NCBI GenBank assembly: GCA_947374485.1 | Contig: CANCCF010000028.1 | Coordinates: forward strand, 1 to 32,257 | Direction: 5' to 3' | Source: Comamonadaceae bacterium | GTDB taxonomy: Bacteria; Pseudomonadota; Gammaproteobacteria; Burkholderiales; Burkholderiaceae_C | DNA: 32,257 bases | In this document: positions 8,074-17,930 of the stretch, in pieces | Layout: each line of letters opens with the position of its first letter | How positions within the stretch are numbered: the first letter of the stretch is position 1 | The notes under the pieces: generated by a model | Seen by the model: the letters and a program-made list of their open reading frames with translations, nothing else | Databases searched by the model: none | What the model was told of the DNA's origin: nothing | Position numbers and translations under genes: made by a program

Positions 8074-10737
8074 ATGACCTCTCCGACCATCTTGGTAACG
8101 CAGGCAGACGCCCTCAATACCATCCGCATGGCAGCCCAGAAGAACAACGCTACTGCCACTGCGCCTTCCATCGGCGTGTATGCAGCCGCTGGCGTTACCG
8201 GTTTGTTCAATGACAACCTTGCCGCCTACAACAGTGCGCTCGACAGTGCCGTCGTCACGGGCGCCCGCGCCGACACCACGGCCGAAGTGCAAGCCATTGT
8301 GGATGCCTACAACACCATCCTGACTCTGACGGACGGTTACGGTGGCGTTCCCATCCCCGTTCCCACGGCGGCACAATACACGGCCATTGGCGTCACGGGC
8401 CTGAGTGGCTCCAGCGACTACGGCACGGCCTTGCATTTGCTCAACTCTGAACTGTTTGGTGTCGGCAAAGCGCCAGCCGATACCGTGGCCGAATTGCAGG
8501 CCCTTGCCAATGCGAGCAAGCGGGTGATGGCGGCCACTGGCGGCACGGCGGCCCAGGCAGCTGCGCTGACCTTGCAAGACTTTGCCACGCTGCACGTCAC
8601 CGGTGTCACTGCCCAGAATCTGGAAACCATTCGCACGGTGCTGCGCGCAGTGACCCGCGATGGCGAAGTCGACACACGGCAGAATCTGCAAAACCGGGTG
8701 AACGCGACCTTGGGCACCAGCGTGGAAAGCGCCGTCGACATCATCCTCACGGAGGCGGGGTTCAACTCTGCCAATGCCACCACCCTGAGCGCGGGCGTCT
8801 ATGCTACCGCCGGGGTAACGGGTGTGAACAGCAGCAACCTGGACGCCATCAACAGCGCGATGAACAGTGCGCCCGTCGATGCTTTTGCGGTGATTGGTCG
8901 AGGCAATTTGCAAAAAATTGTGGATTCCTACAACGCCATCCTGCGGAGCGCCGACGGCGTCGCAGGTAACACCGCCACCGCTCTTACGGGTGCCCAGTAC
9001 AGTGCGGTGGGCGTGACTGGCGTCAGCGGCACCGCCACCGACGGCAGCGCCCTGCACCTGCTCAACAACGTGGTGGATGGCAGTGCGCAAGCCAAAGTAG
9101 ACACGGTCCCCGAGCTGCAGGCCCTGGCCAATGCGGCCAGCCATGTGATGGCCGCTGCGGGCGGCACGGGCGCGCAAGCGCTCAGCCTGACCATCAAGGA
9201 TCTGGCAGCGCTGGGCATCACCGGCGTGACATCGAGCAATATGACAGCCGTGCGCATGGCCATTGAAGCTTCCACCACGGACAATGCGGTCGACACCCAA
9301 GCGGAATTGCAGGGCGTGGTGAACGCGGCCCTGGTACCCATTGCAGCAGGTGACAGCGTTGCAAGAGCCCTGTCCATTCTGCGCTACGTTGCCCAGCACG
9401 ACTCAGCCACCGATTCTTCGCCCGCCCTGAAGGTGTACGCCGCCGCCGGTGCCACCGGTTTGCAGGCCACCAACCTGGGCGCTTACAACAGTGCCCTGGA
9501 CAGCTCTGTGGTGGACGGTGCAGCCGTCTACACCACCGCCAAAGTACAGGCCCTGGTGGACGCCTACAACACCATCCTGGCCAGCACCGATGGTTTCTTG
9601 GGTCAGCCCACACCGGTTCCAAGCGCCGCACAGTACACCACCGTGGGCGTCACCGGATTGAGTGGCCCCAGCGACCTGGGCACAGCCGTGCGCCTCATGG
9701 ATGATTCGCTGTTTGGCGCTGGCCGCGCGGCCGCCGACACCGTGCCTGAACTGCAAGCCCGAGCCGACGCCGCCACCCACGTGATAGCGGCAGCCGGTGG
9801 TAGCTTGGCCGAGGCAGCAGCCCTCACCGTGCAGGATATGGCAGCCCTGGACGTCACGGGTGTCACCGCAGGCAACATCGGGGCATTGCAAAACGTCATG
9901 CACGCCATCAGCAACGACTTTGAAGTGGCCACCAAGTACGGCGTGCAAACCATCGTCAACGCCACACTGGGGCACAACCAAATCAGCGCAGTGGAAATGA
10001 TTGGCCTCGAGGCCTTGCTCAACTCCGCCAACAACACCACGCTCAGCGCCAGCGTGTTTGCCACCGCGGGCGTGAATGGTGTGAACAGCGGCAATCTGTC
10101 CTCCATCAACAGTGCCCTCAACAGCGATGCCATTGACGGCTTGTTGGTCACCAGGTCGGGAGAGCTGCAGCACATTGTGGATGCCTACAGCGCCATTCTG
10201 CAAAGTGCCGATGGTGTGGCCGACAACACCGCCACGGCACTCACGGGCGCCCAGTACACCGCCGTGGGTGTGACCGGTGTCAGCGGCACCGCCACGGAGG
10301 GCAGCGCCCTGCATCTGCTGGACAGCGTGGTGGACGCCAGCGCCACGGCAAAAGTGGACACGGTTCCCGAACTGCAGGCCATGGCCAATGCAGCCAGCCA
10401 CGTGATGGCAGCAGCGGGCGGCACGTCTACCGATGCAGCAGCCCTGACCTACAACGATTTATTGGCTCTGGGAATCAATACCGGTCAACGCGGCGGCATC
10501 ATCGAAGCGGTCCGCGCAGAACTGACGGCCGTAACGCACGCCGCCGTGGACACCCAAGCCGAGTTGCAAGCCTTGGTGACGCATGCCATTTCCAATCTCA
10601 CAGGCCCTGTGATCATCATCGATGACCGCTTGCCTGGTCTATTGCCATTGCCTGCCATGATTGACGAACCGGTGCCGATTTCAACCATCCGGTTCAGTGA
10701 CTTGGACCTTGTCGCTGCACCGGTGCTCATGGCGTAA
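8074..10737 (+). CDS. Large internally repeated protein of unknown function
   Basis: This 887-residue protein is not assigned to a named family. It starts at the ATG at 8074 with AGGAA 6 bases upstream. It has no obvious N-terminal signal peptide or membrane segment, no Cys and no Trp, and is rich in Ala, Thr, Val, Asn and Asp. Twelve copies of an about 66-78-residue repeat are seen, each opening with a variant of [YF]-x-x-x-G-V-T-G-[VL]-x-x-x-N-L and most ending with a D-T-x-x-E-L-Q-A-hydrophobic-x-x-A helix-like segment. The openings fall at residues 36, 102, 170, 243, 309, 377, 455, 521, 589, 662, 728 and 796. A non-repeat tail (842-887) is hydrophobic and acidic. Composition and repetition resemble large secreted or surface proteins of environmental proteobacteria; a C-terminal type I secretion signal is possible but not shown. 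No glycine-rich RTX nonapeptides are present. It is flanked by unrelated genes and has its own terminator. Confidence 0.85.
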   Translation: MTSPTILVTQADALNTIRMAAQKNNATATAPSIGVYAAAGVTGLFNDNLAAYNSALDSAVVTGARADTTAEVQAIVDAYNTILTLTDGYGGVPIPVPTAAQYTAIGVTGLSGSSDYGTALHLLNSELFGVGKAPADTVAELQALANASKRVMAATGGTAAQAAALTLQDFATLHVTGVTAQNLETIRTVLRAVTRDGEVDTRQNLQNRVNATLGTSVESAVDIILTEAGFNSANATTLSAGVYATAGVTGVNSSNLDAINSAMNSAPVDAFAVIGRGNLQKIVDSYNAILRSADGVAGNTATALTGAQYSAVGVTGVSGTATDGSALHLLNNVVDGSAQAKVDTVPELQALANAASHVMAAAGGTGAQALSLTIKDLAALGITGVTSSNMTAVRMAIEASTTDNAVDTQAELQGVVNAALVPIAAGDSVARALSILRYVAQHDSATDSSPALKVYAAAGATGLQATNLGAYNSALDSSVVDGAAVYTTAKVQALVDAYNTILASTDGFLGQPTPVPSAAQYTTVGVTGLSGPSDLGTAVRLMDDSLFGAGRAAADTVPELQARADAATHVIAAAGGSLAEAAALTVQDMAALDVTGVTAGNIGALQNVMHAISNDFEVATKYGVQTIVNATLGHNQISAVEMIGLEALLNSANNTTLSASVFATAGVNGVNSGNLSSINSALNSDAIDGLLVTRSGELQHIVDAYSAILQSADGVADNTATALTGAQYTAVGVTGVSGTATEGSALHLLDSVVDASATAKVDTVPELQAMANAASHVMAAAGGTSTDAAALTYNDLLALGINTGQRGGIIEAVRAELTAVTHAAVDTQAELQALVTHAISNLTGPVIIIDDRLPGLLPLPAMIDEPVPISTIRFSDLDLVAAPVLMA
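8110..9366 (+). repeat. First 419-residue super-repeat (units A and B)
   Basis: Residues 13-431 contain unit A (8110-8727) and unit B (8728-9366), each with three sub-repeats spaced 66 and 68 residues apart. A and B are recognisably related to each other but diverged. Confidence 0.85.
9367..10596 (+). repeat. Second super-repeat (units A' and B')
   Basis: Residues 432-841 repeat the first block at an exact offset of 419 residues (1257 bp). A' (9367-9984) aligns without gaps with A, and B' (9985-10596) with B. Long nucleotide stretches are shared, for example around 8991-9050 and 10248-10307. The pattern indicates duplication of an A-B pair. Confidence 0.85.
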
Positions 10738-10782
10738 ACATGATCCACACCTGACGTTTTGCGCAGACGGGGTCTGGCAGAA

Positions 10783-10821
10783 AAAACCCTCCGTACGCGG
10801 GCATCGCGCACGGAGGGTTTT
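10783..10821. terminator. Bidirectional intrinsic terminator
   Basis: AAAACCCTCCGT (10783-10794) pairs perfectly with ACGGAGGGTTTT (10810-10821), and CGCG/CGCG can extend the stem into the loop. T-runs exist on both strands (TTTT on +, six T on -). It serves the repeat-protein gene ending at 10737 and the porin gene ending at 10855. Confidence 0.9.
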
Positions 10822-10854
10822 GCATTTATTCACCAGCCATTTTTTGGTACGAAC

Positions 10855-12177
10855 TTACCACCAGGCCTCAATCTGCACACCAAAGGTGCTGACGTTGCTG
10901 CGACCATTTGCACCAAAGCCACCGGCATTGGCGCTACCCGCTGCATCATTCCAGTTGGCCGTCGTGGCATAAATGCGGAACTCAGGCCGGCTCCAGAAAT
11001 CCGTGTTGGGTGCAAAGGCCACCGCCACGGTTCCCTTGTTCAGCAGCTGCGTGGACTGGCCATCGACGTCGCGTGAGGTCAGCCCCAGTTCGCCCAGCAG
11101 TTTGACATTGGCGGCAACACCGTAAGACACACGCCCGCCCAAGGAGATGTCCTTGACTTTGGGCCCGCTGTCGGGGGATAGGGTCTGGTAGCCCACCAGG
11201 GCCTGACCACCCCATTTACCCAATTGCCAGTTGATGGCATCGGCAATGCGGGCCTGGTTAGCACCCATTTGCGAGCTGACGGTTGTCGTTGTGAAGAGAG
11301 GACCACCTCCGGCAGGTGCCAAGGTTGTCGTGGTGCTGCTGTCGAGGTTGTAGAACTTGCCACTCAGGCTGGCGTGTCCGTTGGATGCCTGCAAGAAGAA
11401 GGAGTTGTTCATCCCTTTGATCAGAAAATCTTCCTGGTTGTGCAACAAGCCCAGAGCGCCGCCTTGTGAGCCCTGCGCAAAGTCGCCGTTGATGGCGGCC
11501 GCGGTGAGCGACAGTTTGCCGCCACTGTTGGTTGCCAGGTCCCGCAGCTGCAAATTGATGCGTTTGGCATTGTTGGAGCTGGAATTCTTGTTGTCGGCAT
11601 TGCCATCGGTATAAATGGCCACGTTGAGCTTGGCCGAACCTACGCCAATACCGTCCACGCCAGCACCGTAGTTGTCGCCGTCTTCCATCAACCAGTTGTC
11701 CACAATGTGGATGTCCTGGATGCGGTGGTAGCGCTGGCCGCCCCAGAAGGTGGCTTCCGGCGCGAAAGAAAGACCGGAGATGTCGGCGTAAATTTGCTTG
11801 GTGCTGGTATTGCCGTTGTACACCGCGGGCATGTAGTACACGCCCCATTTCGTGCCCTCCACATCAAACTTCTTTCCGATACTGAGTTCAAAGTAGTTGT
11901 CGCCTTCATTGCCCAGCCGGAATTTCTGCAGGTCGCCGCCCAGCGCAAAGCCGCCAGCCTGCACGCCGCTGGGGGCGGAGTAAAAGCCGGAACGCAAATA
12001 GCCGGAGAACTCGAGTGCGGTGGCTTGGGCTACCCGTTTGGCGACCGTTTCCGCCTGCTGCAGGACCGAGCCTTGCCCGGCAGCCGCTGCCGCACCGCTC
12101 ACCTGCGCCGAAGCACTGGCTGCTGCCACCAACAACAGGCAGGCGAATGCGGTGATACTTAATTTAGGTTGATTCAA
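10855..12177 (-). CDS. lamB: Maltoporin (LamB)-like outer-membrane sugar porin
   Basis: About 440 residues with a signal peptide (ITAFACLLLVAAASASAQ) and a short coiled-coil-like segment before the barrel. The opening FSGYLRSGFYS, the KFRLGNEGDNYFELSIGKKF segment and FWGGQRYHRIQDIHIVDNW match the maltoporin pattern, in which the last follows loop L3. The protein ends in an aromatic residue (AWW), as outer-membrane barrels do. The preferred start is a TTG at 12177 with GGAG 9 bases upstream; another TTG at 12192 has no ribosome site. It lies 177 bases downstream of the ABC transporter ATPase gene on the same strand, so it probably admits the same sugar across the outer membrane. Confidence 0.88.
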   Translation of the reverse strand: MNQPKLSITAFACLLLVAAASASAQVSGAAAAAGQGSVLQQAETVAKRVAQATALEFSGYLRSGFYSAPSGVQAGGFALGGDLQKFRLGNEGDNYFELSIGKKFDVEGTKWGVYYMPAVYNGNTSTKQIYADISGLSFAPEATFWGGQRYHRIQDIHIVDNWLMEDGDNYGAGVDGIGVGSAKLNVAIYTDGNADNKNSSSNNAKRINLQLRDLATNSGGKLSLTAAAINGDFAQGSQGGALGLLHNQEDFLIKGMNNSFFLQASNGHASLSGKFYNLDSSTTTTLAPAGGGPLFTTTTVSSQMGANQARIADAINWQLGKWGGQALVGYQTLSPDSGPKVKDISLGGRVSYGVAANVKLLGELGLTSRDVDGQSTQLLNKGTVAVAFAPNTDFWSRPEFRIYATTANWNDAAGSANAGGFGANGRSNVSTFGVQIEAWW

Positions 12178-12262
12178 TTTGAAATACTCCAAGGGTTAAA
12201 AAACAGTCAAATCTCCTAGACGCCTTTGACCATGGCGGTGACACCGAATGCCATGCAAAGAC

Positions 12263-12289
12263 CCGGGTCGACCAAAAGCCGCTACCCGG
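12263..12289 (-). promoter_or_regulatory. Inverted repeat in the malK-lamB gap
   Basis: CCGGGT (12263-12268) pairs with ACCCGG (12284-12289). It may be a processing or attenuation hairpin between the ATPase and porin genes. No operator like those upstream of the binding-protein gene is seen here. Confidence 0.25.
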
Positions 12290-12354
12290 TTTGCCTGGCA
12301 CCCCCCCTGTTGGAATGCTGTATTGAGTGTTTGAACGCCGCAAGGGCGCAGAGC

Positions 12355-13542
12355 CTAGTTCGCGCTGTTGGTGCGCGAAATGGATACGCCAGCCACCAGC
12401 GGCTGGCCCAGGACGCCGGGGTCGGTGGTGCGCTTGGCCGCCACGTCGTTGCTGTCAAAGAGGTGCAGGCTGTGCTGCGGAAAATGCAGGTGGATAGGGT
12501 TGCCAATCGACACACTGGAGAAGCCGCTCTCGCGCACCGTCACCAACTCACCGCCCGCTAGGCGCACATAGATGTAGCTGGCCTCGCCCAACTGTTCCAG
12601 AAAGGCCACCAGACCGGTCACCACATTGTTGCCATTGGGCGGGACGATCTGCACATGCTCGGGCCTCACGCCCAGGGTGACCTCGGCGTTGGCCGGCAGG
12701 TGCGTGGCGTCGACTTCTGCCAGGCAGCTCACTTCGCCAATTTTGGCCGTGGCCATGCGCGGGTCGGCCTGTTGCAGGCGCGCCGCGATGAAATTCATTT
12801 TGGGGCTGCCAATGAAACCGGCCACGAATTTGTTGACCGGATGGTGGTAGAGCTGCAAGGGTGCGCCAAACTGGGCCACGCTGCCATCGCGCTGCACGGC
12901 GTCACCGGCATTGAGCAACACAATCTTGCTGGCCAGGGTCATGGCCTCCACCTGGTCGTGCGTTACATAGATCATGCTGGCCGAGCCAATGTCTTTGTGC
13001 AGCTTGGCAATTTCCAGGCGCGTTTGCACCCGCAGCGAGGCATCCAGGTTGGACAGGGGTTCGTCAAACAGGAAGACATCGGGCTCGCGCACAATGGCGC
13101 GCCCGATGGCCACGCGCTGGCGCTGGCCACCGGAGAGCTCTTTGGGCAGGCGCTGCAGCAGGGCATCGAGCTGCAATATCTTGGAAGCCTTGCGCACCCG
13201 CTGGTCCACCGTGCTGCTGTTGGTCTTGGCCTGGCGCAGGCCAAAGGCCATGTTCTCGTACACGGTCATGTGCGGGTAGAGCGCGTAGCTCTGGAACACC
13301 ATGGCCACGCCACGGCGTGCGGGCGGCACCTCGTTGACACGCTTGCCCTTGATGCACAGCTCCCCGCTGCTAATGTCTTCCAGACCGGCCACCATGCGAA
13401 GCAAGGTGGACTTGCCGCAACCCGAGGGGCCGACAAAGACGATGAATTCACCGCTGTCAATATCCAGATTGACGTTGTTGATGGTGTCGGCCGCGGCGCC
13501 AGGGTAGCGTTTGCAAACCTTGCGAAAACTGATTTCAGACAT
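12355..13542 (-). CDS. Sugar ABC transporter ATPase, MalK/UgpC type
   Basis: 395 residues. Walker A GPSGCGKST (38-46), Q-loop Gln84, signature LSGGQ (136-140), Walker B VFLFDEP (156-162), D-loop SNLD (164-167) and H-loop His195 are all intact, so it should hydrolyse ATP. The C-terminal third (from about 240) is the TOBE-type regulatory domain of CUT1 importers. It follows two permease genes and a binding-protein gene on the same strand and should power that importer from the cytoplasmic face. The start is the ATG at 13542; the ribosome site is weak. The gap of 58 bases from the upstream permease gene is consistent with one operon. Confidence 0.93.
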   Translation of the reverse strand: MSEISFRKVCKRYPGAAADTINNVNLDIDSGEFIVFVGPSGCGKSTLLRMVAGLEDISSGELCIKGKRVNEVPPARRGVAMVFQSYALYPHMTVYENMAFGLRQAKTNSSTVDQRVRKASKILQLDALLQRLPKELSGGQRQRVAIGRAIVREPDVFLFDEPLSNLDASLRVQTRLEIAKLHKDIGSASMIYVTHDQVEAMTLASKIVLLNAGDAVQRDGSVAQFGAPLQLYHHPVNKFVAGFIGSPKMNFIAARLQQADPRMATAKIGEVSCLAEVDATHLPANAEVTLGVRPEHVQIVPPNGNNVVTGLVAFLEQLGEASYIYVRLAGGELVTVRESGFSSVSIGNPIHLHFPQHSLHLFDSNDVAAKRTTDPGVLGQPLVAGVSISRTNSAN

Positions 13543-13600
13543 GGGGTGATTTCCGTTGGGTTCTTGTTCTTTGCAAACTCTGTCACGGCTTGTGAGGGAC

Positions 13601-14446
13601 CTAGCCCTTGACGGCGCCAGAGGTCAGGCCGCCCACGATCTTGCGTTGGAAGGCCAGCACCAGAATGATGAGCGGCAGGGTCACCAGGACCGAGGCGGCC
13701 ATGATCTTGCCCCAGGGGATTTCGTACTTGTCGGCTCCGCTGATCAGCGAGATGGACACGGGCACGGTGCGGTCGTTGTTGTCCAGCACAAAGGTGAGGG
13801 CGAACATGAACTCGTTCCACGCGGCGATGAAAGCCAGCAGCCCGGTGGTCACCAAGGCCGGCCACATGACGGGCAAAAACACCTTGGTGATGATGCTCCA
13901 GGGCGTGCAGCCGTCCATGATGGCGGCCTCTTCCAGTTCCTTGGGCAGGTCGCGGATAAAGGTCGTCAGCACCCACACCGTGAAGGGCAGGGTGAACACC
14001 ATGTAGGGCAGGGTCAGGCCCCACCAGTGGTTGTAAAAACCAATCGCCTGCATCAGCTCGAACATGCCCGACAACACCGCCACTTGCGGAAACATGGACA
14101 CCGCCAGCACCGTCAACAGCAACAGCCCGCGGCCTCTGAACTGGATGCGCCCGAGTGCATAGGCCGCCGTCACGCCCAGCAGCAGGGAAGCCACAACGAC
14201 CAGGGAGGACACACCCAGGGAGTTGAGGATGTGGCGCCCAAACGGTTGCTCTGCCACTGTGAACAGCGCCACATAGTTTTTCAGGGACGGGGCCACGGGC
14301 CACAGCGAGGTACTGAAGAGCTCGGTGCCCGACTTCAGCGAGGTGACGATGGCAAAGTAAAACGGAAACAGGCAGAACAGGGAAATGAGTGCCACCAGGG
14401 CATACAGCCCCACTTGGCCCAGACGTTTTTGGTTCGTGGTGTCCAT
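13601..14446 (-). CDS. Sugar ABC transporter permease, MalG type
   Basis: 281 residues with six predicted membrane helices. The cytoplasmic EAA loop that docks on the ATPase is clear: EEAAIMDGCTPWSIITKVFL (about 189-208). The N-terminal FPFYFAIVTSLKSGTELF and the C-terminal FQRKIVGGLTSGAVKG are typical of MalG-family permeases. The ATG at 14446 has AGGAA 6 bases upstream and lies 9 bases after the stop of the partner permease gene. It acts in the inner membrane with the MalF-type subunit. Confidence 0.93.
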   Translation of the reverse strand: MDTTNQKRLGQVGLYALVALISLFCLFPFYFAIVTSLKSGTELFSTSLWPVAPSLKNYVALFTVAEQPFGRHILNSLGVSSLVVVASLLLGVTAAYALGRIQFRGRGLLLLTVLAVSMFPQVAVLSGMFELMQAIGFYNHWWGLTLPYMVFTLPFTVWVLTTFIRDLPKELEEAAIMDGCTPWSIITKVFLPVMWPALVTTGLLAFIAAWNEFMFALTFVLDNNDRTVPVSISLISGADKYEIPWGKIMAASVLVTLPLIILVLAFQRKIVGGLTSGAVKG

Positions 14447-14455
14447 GCTGCGTTC

Positions 14456-15394
14456 CTATTTTTTTCCGCCCAGGTCCACCCGCGAGACCTTGAGGTAAAT
14501 CAGGGTGCAGGCGCCAATGATCAGGAACAGAATGGTGGAGGCTGCCGAGCCAAAGCCCACATAGTTGTTGTCCACGATTTCGCGCCGCACAAAGCCCGAC
14601 ATGCTGATGGTGTCCACGCTGTTGGAGGTCATGACATAAATAATGTCGAACACCCGCAGCGCGTCCAGCAGCCGGAAGATCACCGCTACCATGAGCGCCG
14701 GCCAGATCAGCGGCAGCGTGACCTTGAAGAACACCCGCACCGGATGGATGCCATCCACATAGGCCGCTTCATAACAGTCACGCGGCAGCATCTGCAGGGC
14801 CGCCAGCGTCAGCAAGGCCATGAAGGGCGTGGTCTTCCAGACGTCCACCAGCACCACCGCCCACAGCGCATAGGCCGGGTCGGCCGTCCAGGCAATGTTG
14901 TGGTCTATCAGGCCGACGCTGCGCAGCAAGGCGTTCATCACGCCAAACTGGTCGTGCATGATCCAGGCCCACATCTTGGCCGACACGATGGTGGGTATGG
15001 CCCAGGGCACCAGCACGGCGGCGCGCACAAAGGAGCGGCCCCAGAACTCGGCATTCAGCACCAGGGCGAAGACCACGCCCAGCAGGGTTTCCAGCAGCAC
15101 CGAGACCAGCGCAAACTTGAAGGTGTTGCCTATGGCCATGCCCCAGTCGGTTTTCCAGAAACCTTCGGGCGTGCCAAACTGGAACACGCCGTATTTGCCG
15201 AAGTAGTTGGCAAGCCCCACCATGTGGTAGTTGGACTCGCCAATGGTTTCCAGGGACGCATCGGTAAAGCTGAACCAGATGGTGCGCCCCAAAGGCCAGC
15301 CCGCCACCAGCAGCAGGACGATCAGGGTTGGGGCCAGAAAGATCCACGCGCTGCGGGTGCGCTCGCGCGTCAGGGCCGATGGGGGTTGCGCCAT
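14456..15394 (-). CDS. Sugar ABC transporter permease, MalF type
   Basis: 312 residues from the ATG at 15394, 10 bases after the binding-protein stop; the frame is open upstream inside that gene but that part has no permease character. Six or so membrane helices begin with AWIFLAPTLIVLLLVAGWPL. The EAA loop reads YEAAYVDGIHPVRVFFKVTL. It is short compared with enteric MalF, lacking the large periplasmic domain, like the trehalose/maltose (ThuF/AglF-type) permeases of other proteobacteria. It forms the heterodimeric channel with the next gene's product. Confidence 0.92.
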   Translation of the reverse strand: MAQPPSALTRERTRSAWIFLAPTLIVLLLVAGWPLGRTIWFSFTDASLETIGESNYHMVGLANYFGKYGVFQFGTPEGFWKTDWGMAIGNTFKFALVSVLLETLLGVVFALVLNAEFWGRSFVRAAVLVPWAIPTIVSAKMWAWIMHDQFGVMNALLRSVGLIDHNIAWTADPAYALWAVVLVDVWKTTPFMALLTLAALQMLPRDCYEAAYVDGIHPVRVFFKVTLPLIWPALMVAVIFRLLDALRVFDIIYVMTSNSVDTISMSGFVRREIVDNNYVGFGSAASTILFLIIGACTLIYLKVSRVDLGGKK

Positions 15395-15404
15395 GGGCCG
15401 TGGC

Positions 15405-16676
<1,272 letters not shown>

Positions 16677-16715
16677 GAAAAGTCCTTCTCTGTAGTTGTA
16701 GCTCTCAAAAGTCTG

Positions 16716-16729
16716 TCAAAGCGCTTTGA
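16716..16729. promoter_or_regulatory. LacI-family operator 1 (perfect 14-bp palindrome)
   Basis: TCAAAGCGCTTTGA is a perfect, CG-centred palindrome of the shape bound by LacI-family dimers. It lies between the importer operon and the divergent LacI-type gene. Confidence 0.8.
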
Positions 16730-16757
16730 ATCGTATTTCAAAGCGCTTTGGAGGCAA
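16730..16757 (-). promoter_or_regulatory. Candidate promoter of the sugar importer operon
   Basis: On the - strand, TTGCCT (16757-16752, 4/6 to -35), a 16-base spacer and TACGAT (16735-16730, 4/6 to -10). One palindrome occupies the spacer and the other begins right after the -10, as expected for repression by occlusion. Confidence 0.5.
16739..16750. promoter_or_regulatory. LacI-family operator 2 (12-bp palindrome)
   Basis: CAAAGCGCTTTG repeats the core of operator 1. Centres are 22 bp apart, about two helical turns, so two repressor dimers could sit on the same face of the DNA. Confidence 0.8.
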
Positions 16758-16844
16758 CTGGTGTTAACCCGTGGAAGGATTTTTGAAGTTCCGGATAGCC
16801 TGCCAAGCTGTGTCATAGTTGCAGCTTGTATCCAGGGTTTTCCC

Positions 16845-17930
16845 ATGTCCCTCAAAATAATTGCCAAGGAGCTGGGCCTGTCGCTGACCACCGTCAGCCG
16901 GGCCCTGAACGGTTTTCCGGAGGTGGCTCTGGGTACCCGGCAGTCTGTGCAGGCGGCCGCCGCGCGCTTGCAGTACCAACCCGATGCGCGGGCCCGTGGT
17001 CTGGCCCTCGGGCGGGCGGACGCCATTGGTCTGGTGTTTCCCATCACGCCAGGCGACCTGGGCGATGTGATGTTTCTGGAAGTGGCCGCCACCATGAGCG
17101 AGCGCTTTGCCCAGGCGGGGCTGGACTTGCTCATCATTTCCGCTGCCACCGAGGACGAATTGGCCGCCTACAAACGCACCATCGCCAGCCGGCGGGTTGC
17201 CGGTTTCATTGTGGCCCGCACCCACGTGCATGACGAACGGCTCATGCTCCTGCAAGCGCAAGACGTGCCCTTTGTGGCCTACGGGCGCAGTGCGGAACTC
17301 CAGAGTCCGTTTGCCTGGGTTGACTTTGACAACGTGGCCGGAGGCCGCATAGCCGCCGAACGTTTGCTCGACTTTGGCCATACCCGCATTGGCTATTTGG
17401 GCGCCCCGCCGGGCTACAACTTTGCGGCGTTACGCTACCAGGGGTTTTGTGAAACCTTGGCGGCCCGCTCCACACCTTTGTTCCAAGACGCGGTGCGGCG
17501 CGACTCCCTGAACCGGCGTTCGGGCTACATTGCCATGCAAGGCCTGCTGGCCTTGCCGCAGCCGCCCACGGCCATTCTAGTGGACAACCACCTGGCCGGC
17601 GTAGGGGCGCTGCACGCGGTGTTGCAAAGCGGGCTGGCACCCGGGCGGGACTTGTCGCTGATTATTTATGACGGCATACCAAGCGACTCGGTGCTCAGCA
17701 AAAGCGTGACTGCCGTCATGCAACCCACCCCCAGTGAGGTGGGACTGGTGCTGGCCGACCTGATGCTGGCACGGCTCAACGGTGCGCCGGTTGAAACGCT
17801 GCAGCGTCTGCGTGTGCCGGTTCTGGTCCCGGGCGACAGTGACGGGCCACTGCGCACGGCCAGTCGAAGCGAGGGTCAGTCCAGGCGTTCCCTCAGGTTG
17901 TCGCCGCTTCCGCTACCAGCCAGTCCTTGA
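16845..17930 (+). CDS. LacI-family transcriptional repressor of the sugar operon
   Basis: 361 residues from the ATG at 16845 with AGGG 7 bases upstream. The N-terminal HTH begins at once (IIAKELGLSLTTVSRALNGF) with a hinge-helix-like RARGLALGRADAIGLVFP near 50-70. The rest is a periplasmic-binding-protein-like effector domain (WVDFDNVAGGRIAAERLLDFGH, IGYLGAP, AILVDNHLAGVGALHAV). It is divergent from the importer operon and the shared gap holds two palindromes, so it very likely represses that operon and perhaps itself, with a sugar as inducer. The C-terminal end overlaps the convergent LysR-type gene by 38 bases; the last about 20 residues look like non-conserved extension. Confidence 0.92.
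   Translation: MSLKIIAKELGLSLTTVSRALNGFPEVALGTRQSVQAAAARLQYQPDARARGLALGRADAIGLVFPITPGDLGDVMFLEVAATMSERFAQAGLDLLIISAATEDELAAYKRTIASRRVAGFIVARTHVHDERLMLLQAQDVPFVAYGRSAELQSPFAWVDFDNVAGGRIAAERLLDFGHTRIGYLGAPPGYNFAALRYQGFCETLAARSTPLFQDAVRRDSLNRRSGYIAMQGLLALPQPPTAILVDNHLAGVGALHAVLQSGLAPGRDLSLIIYDGIPSDSVLSKSVTAVMQPTPSEVGLVLADLMLARLNGAPVETLQRLRVPVLVPGDSDGPLRTASRSEGQSRRSLRLSPLPLPASP

Noticed and set aside
8110..10596. CRISPR array or RTX toxin in the repeated region
   Set aside because: The repeats are coding, hundreds of bases long, diverged, with no spacers. No GGxGxDxUx nonapeptides are present.
12178..12354. A second LacI-type operator ahead of lamB
   Set aside because: No AAAGCGCTTT core occurs in the gap; only a CCGGGT inverted repeat is present.
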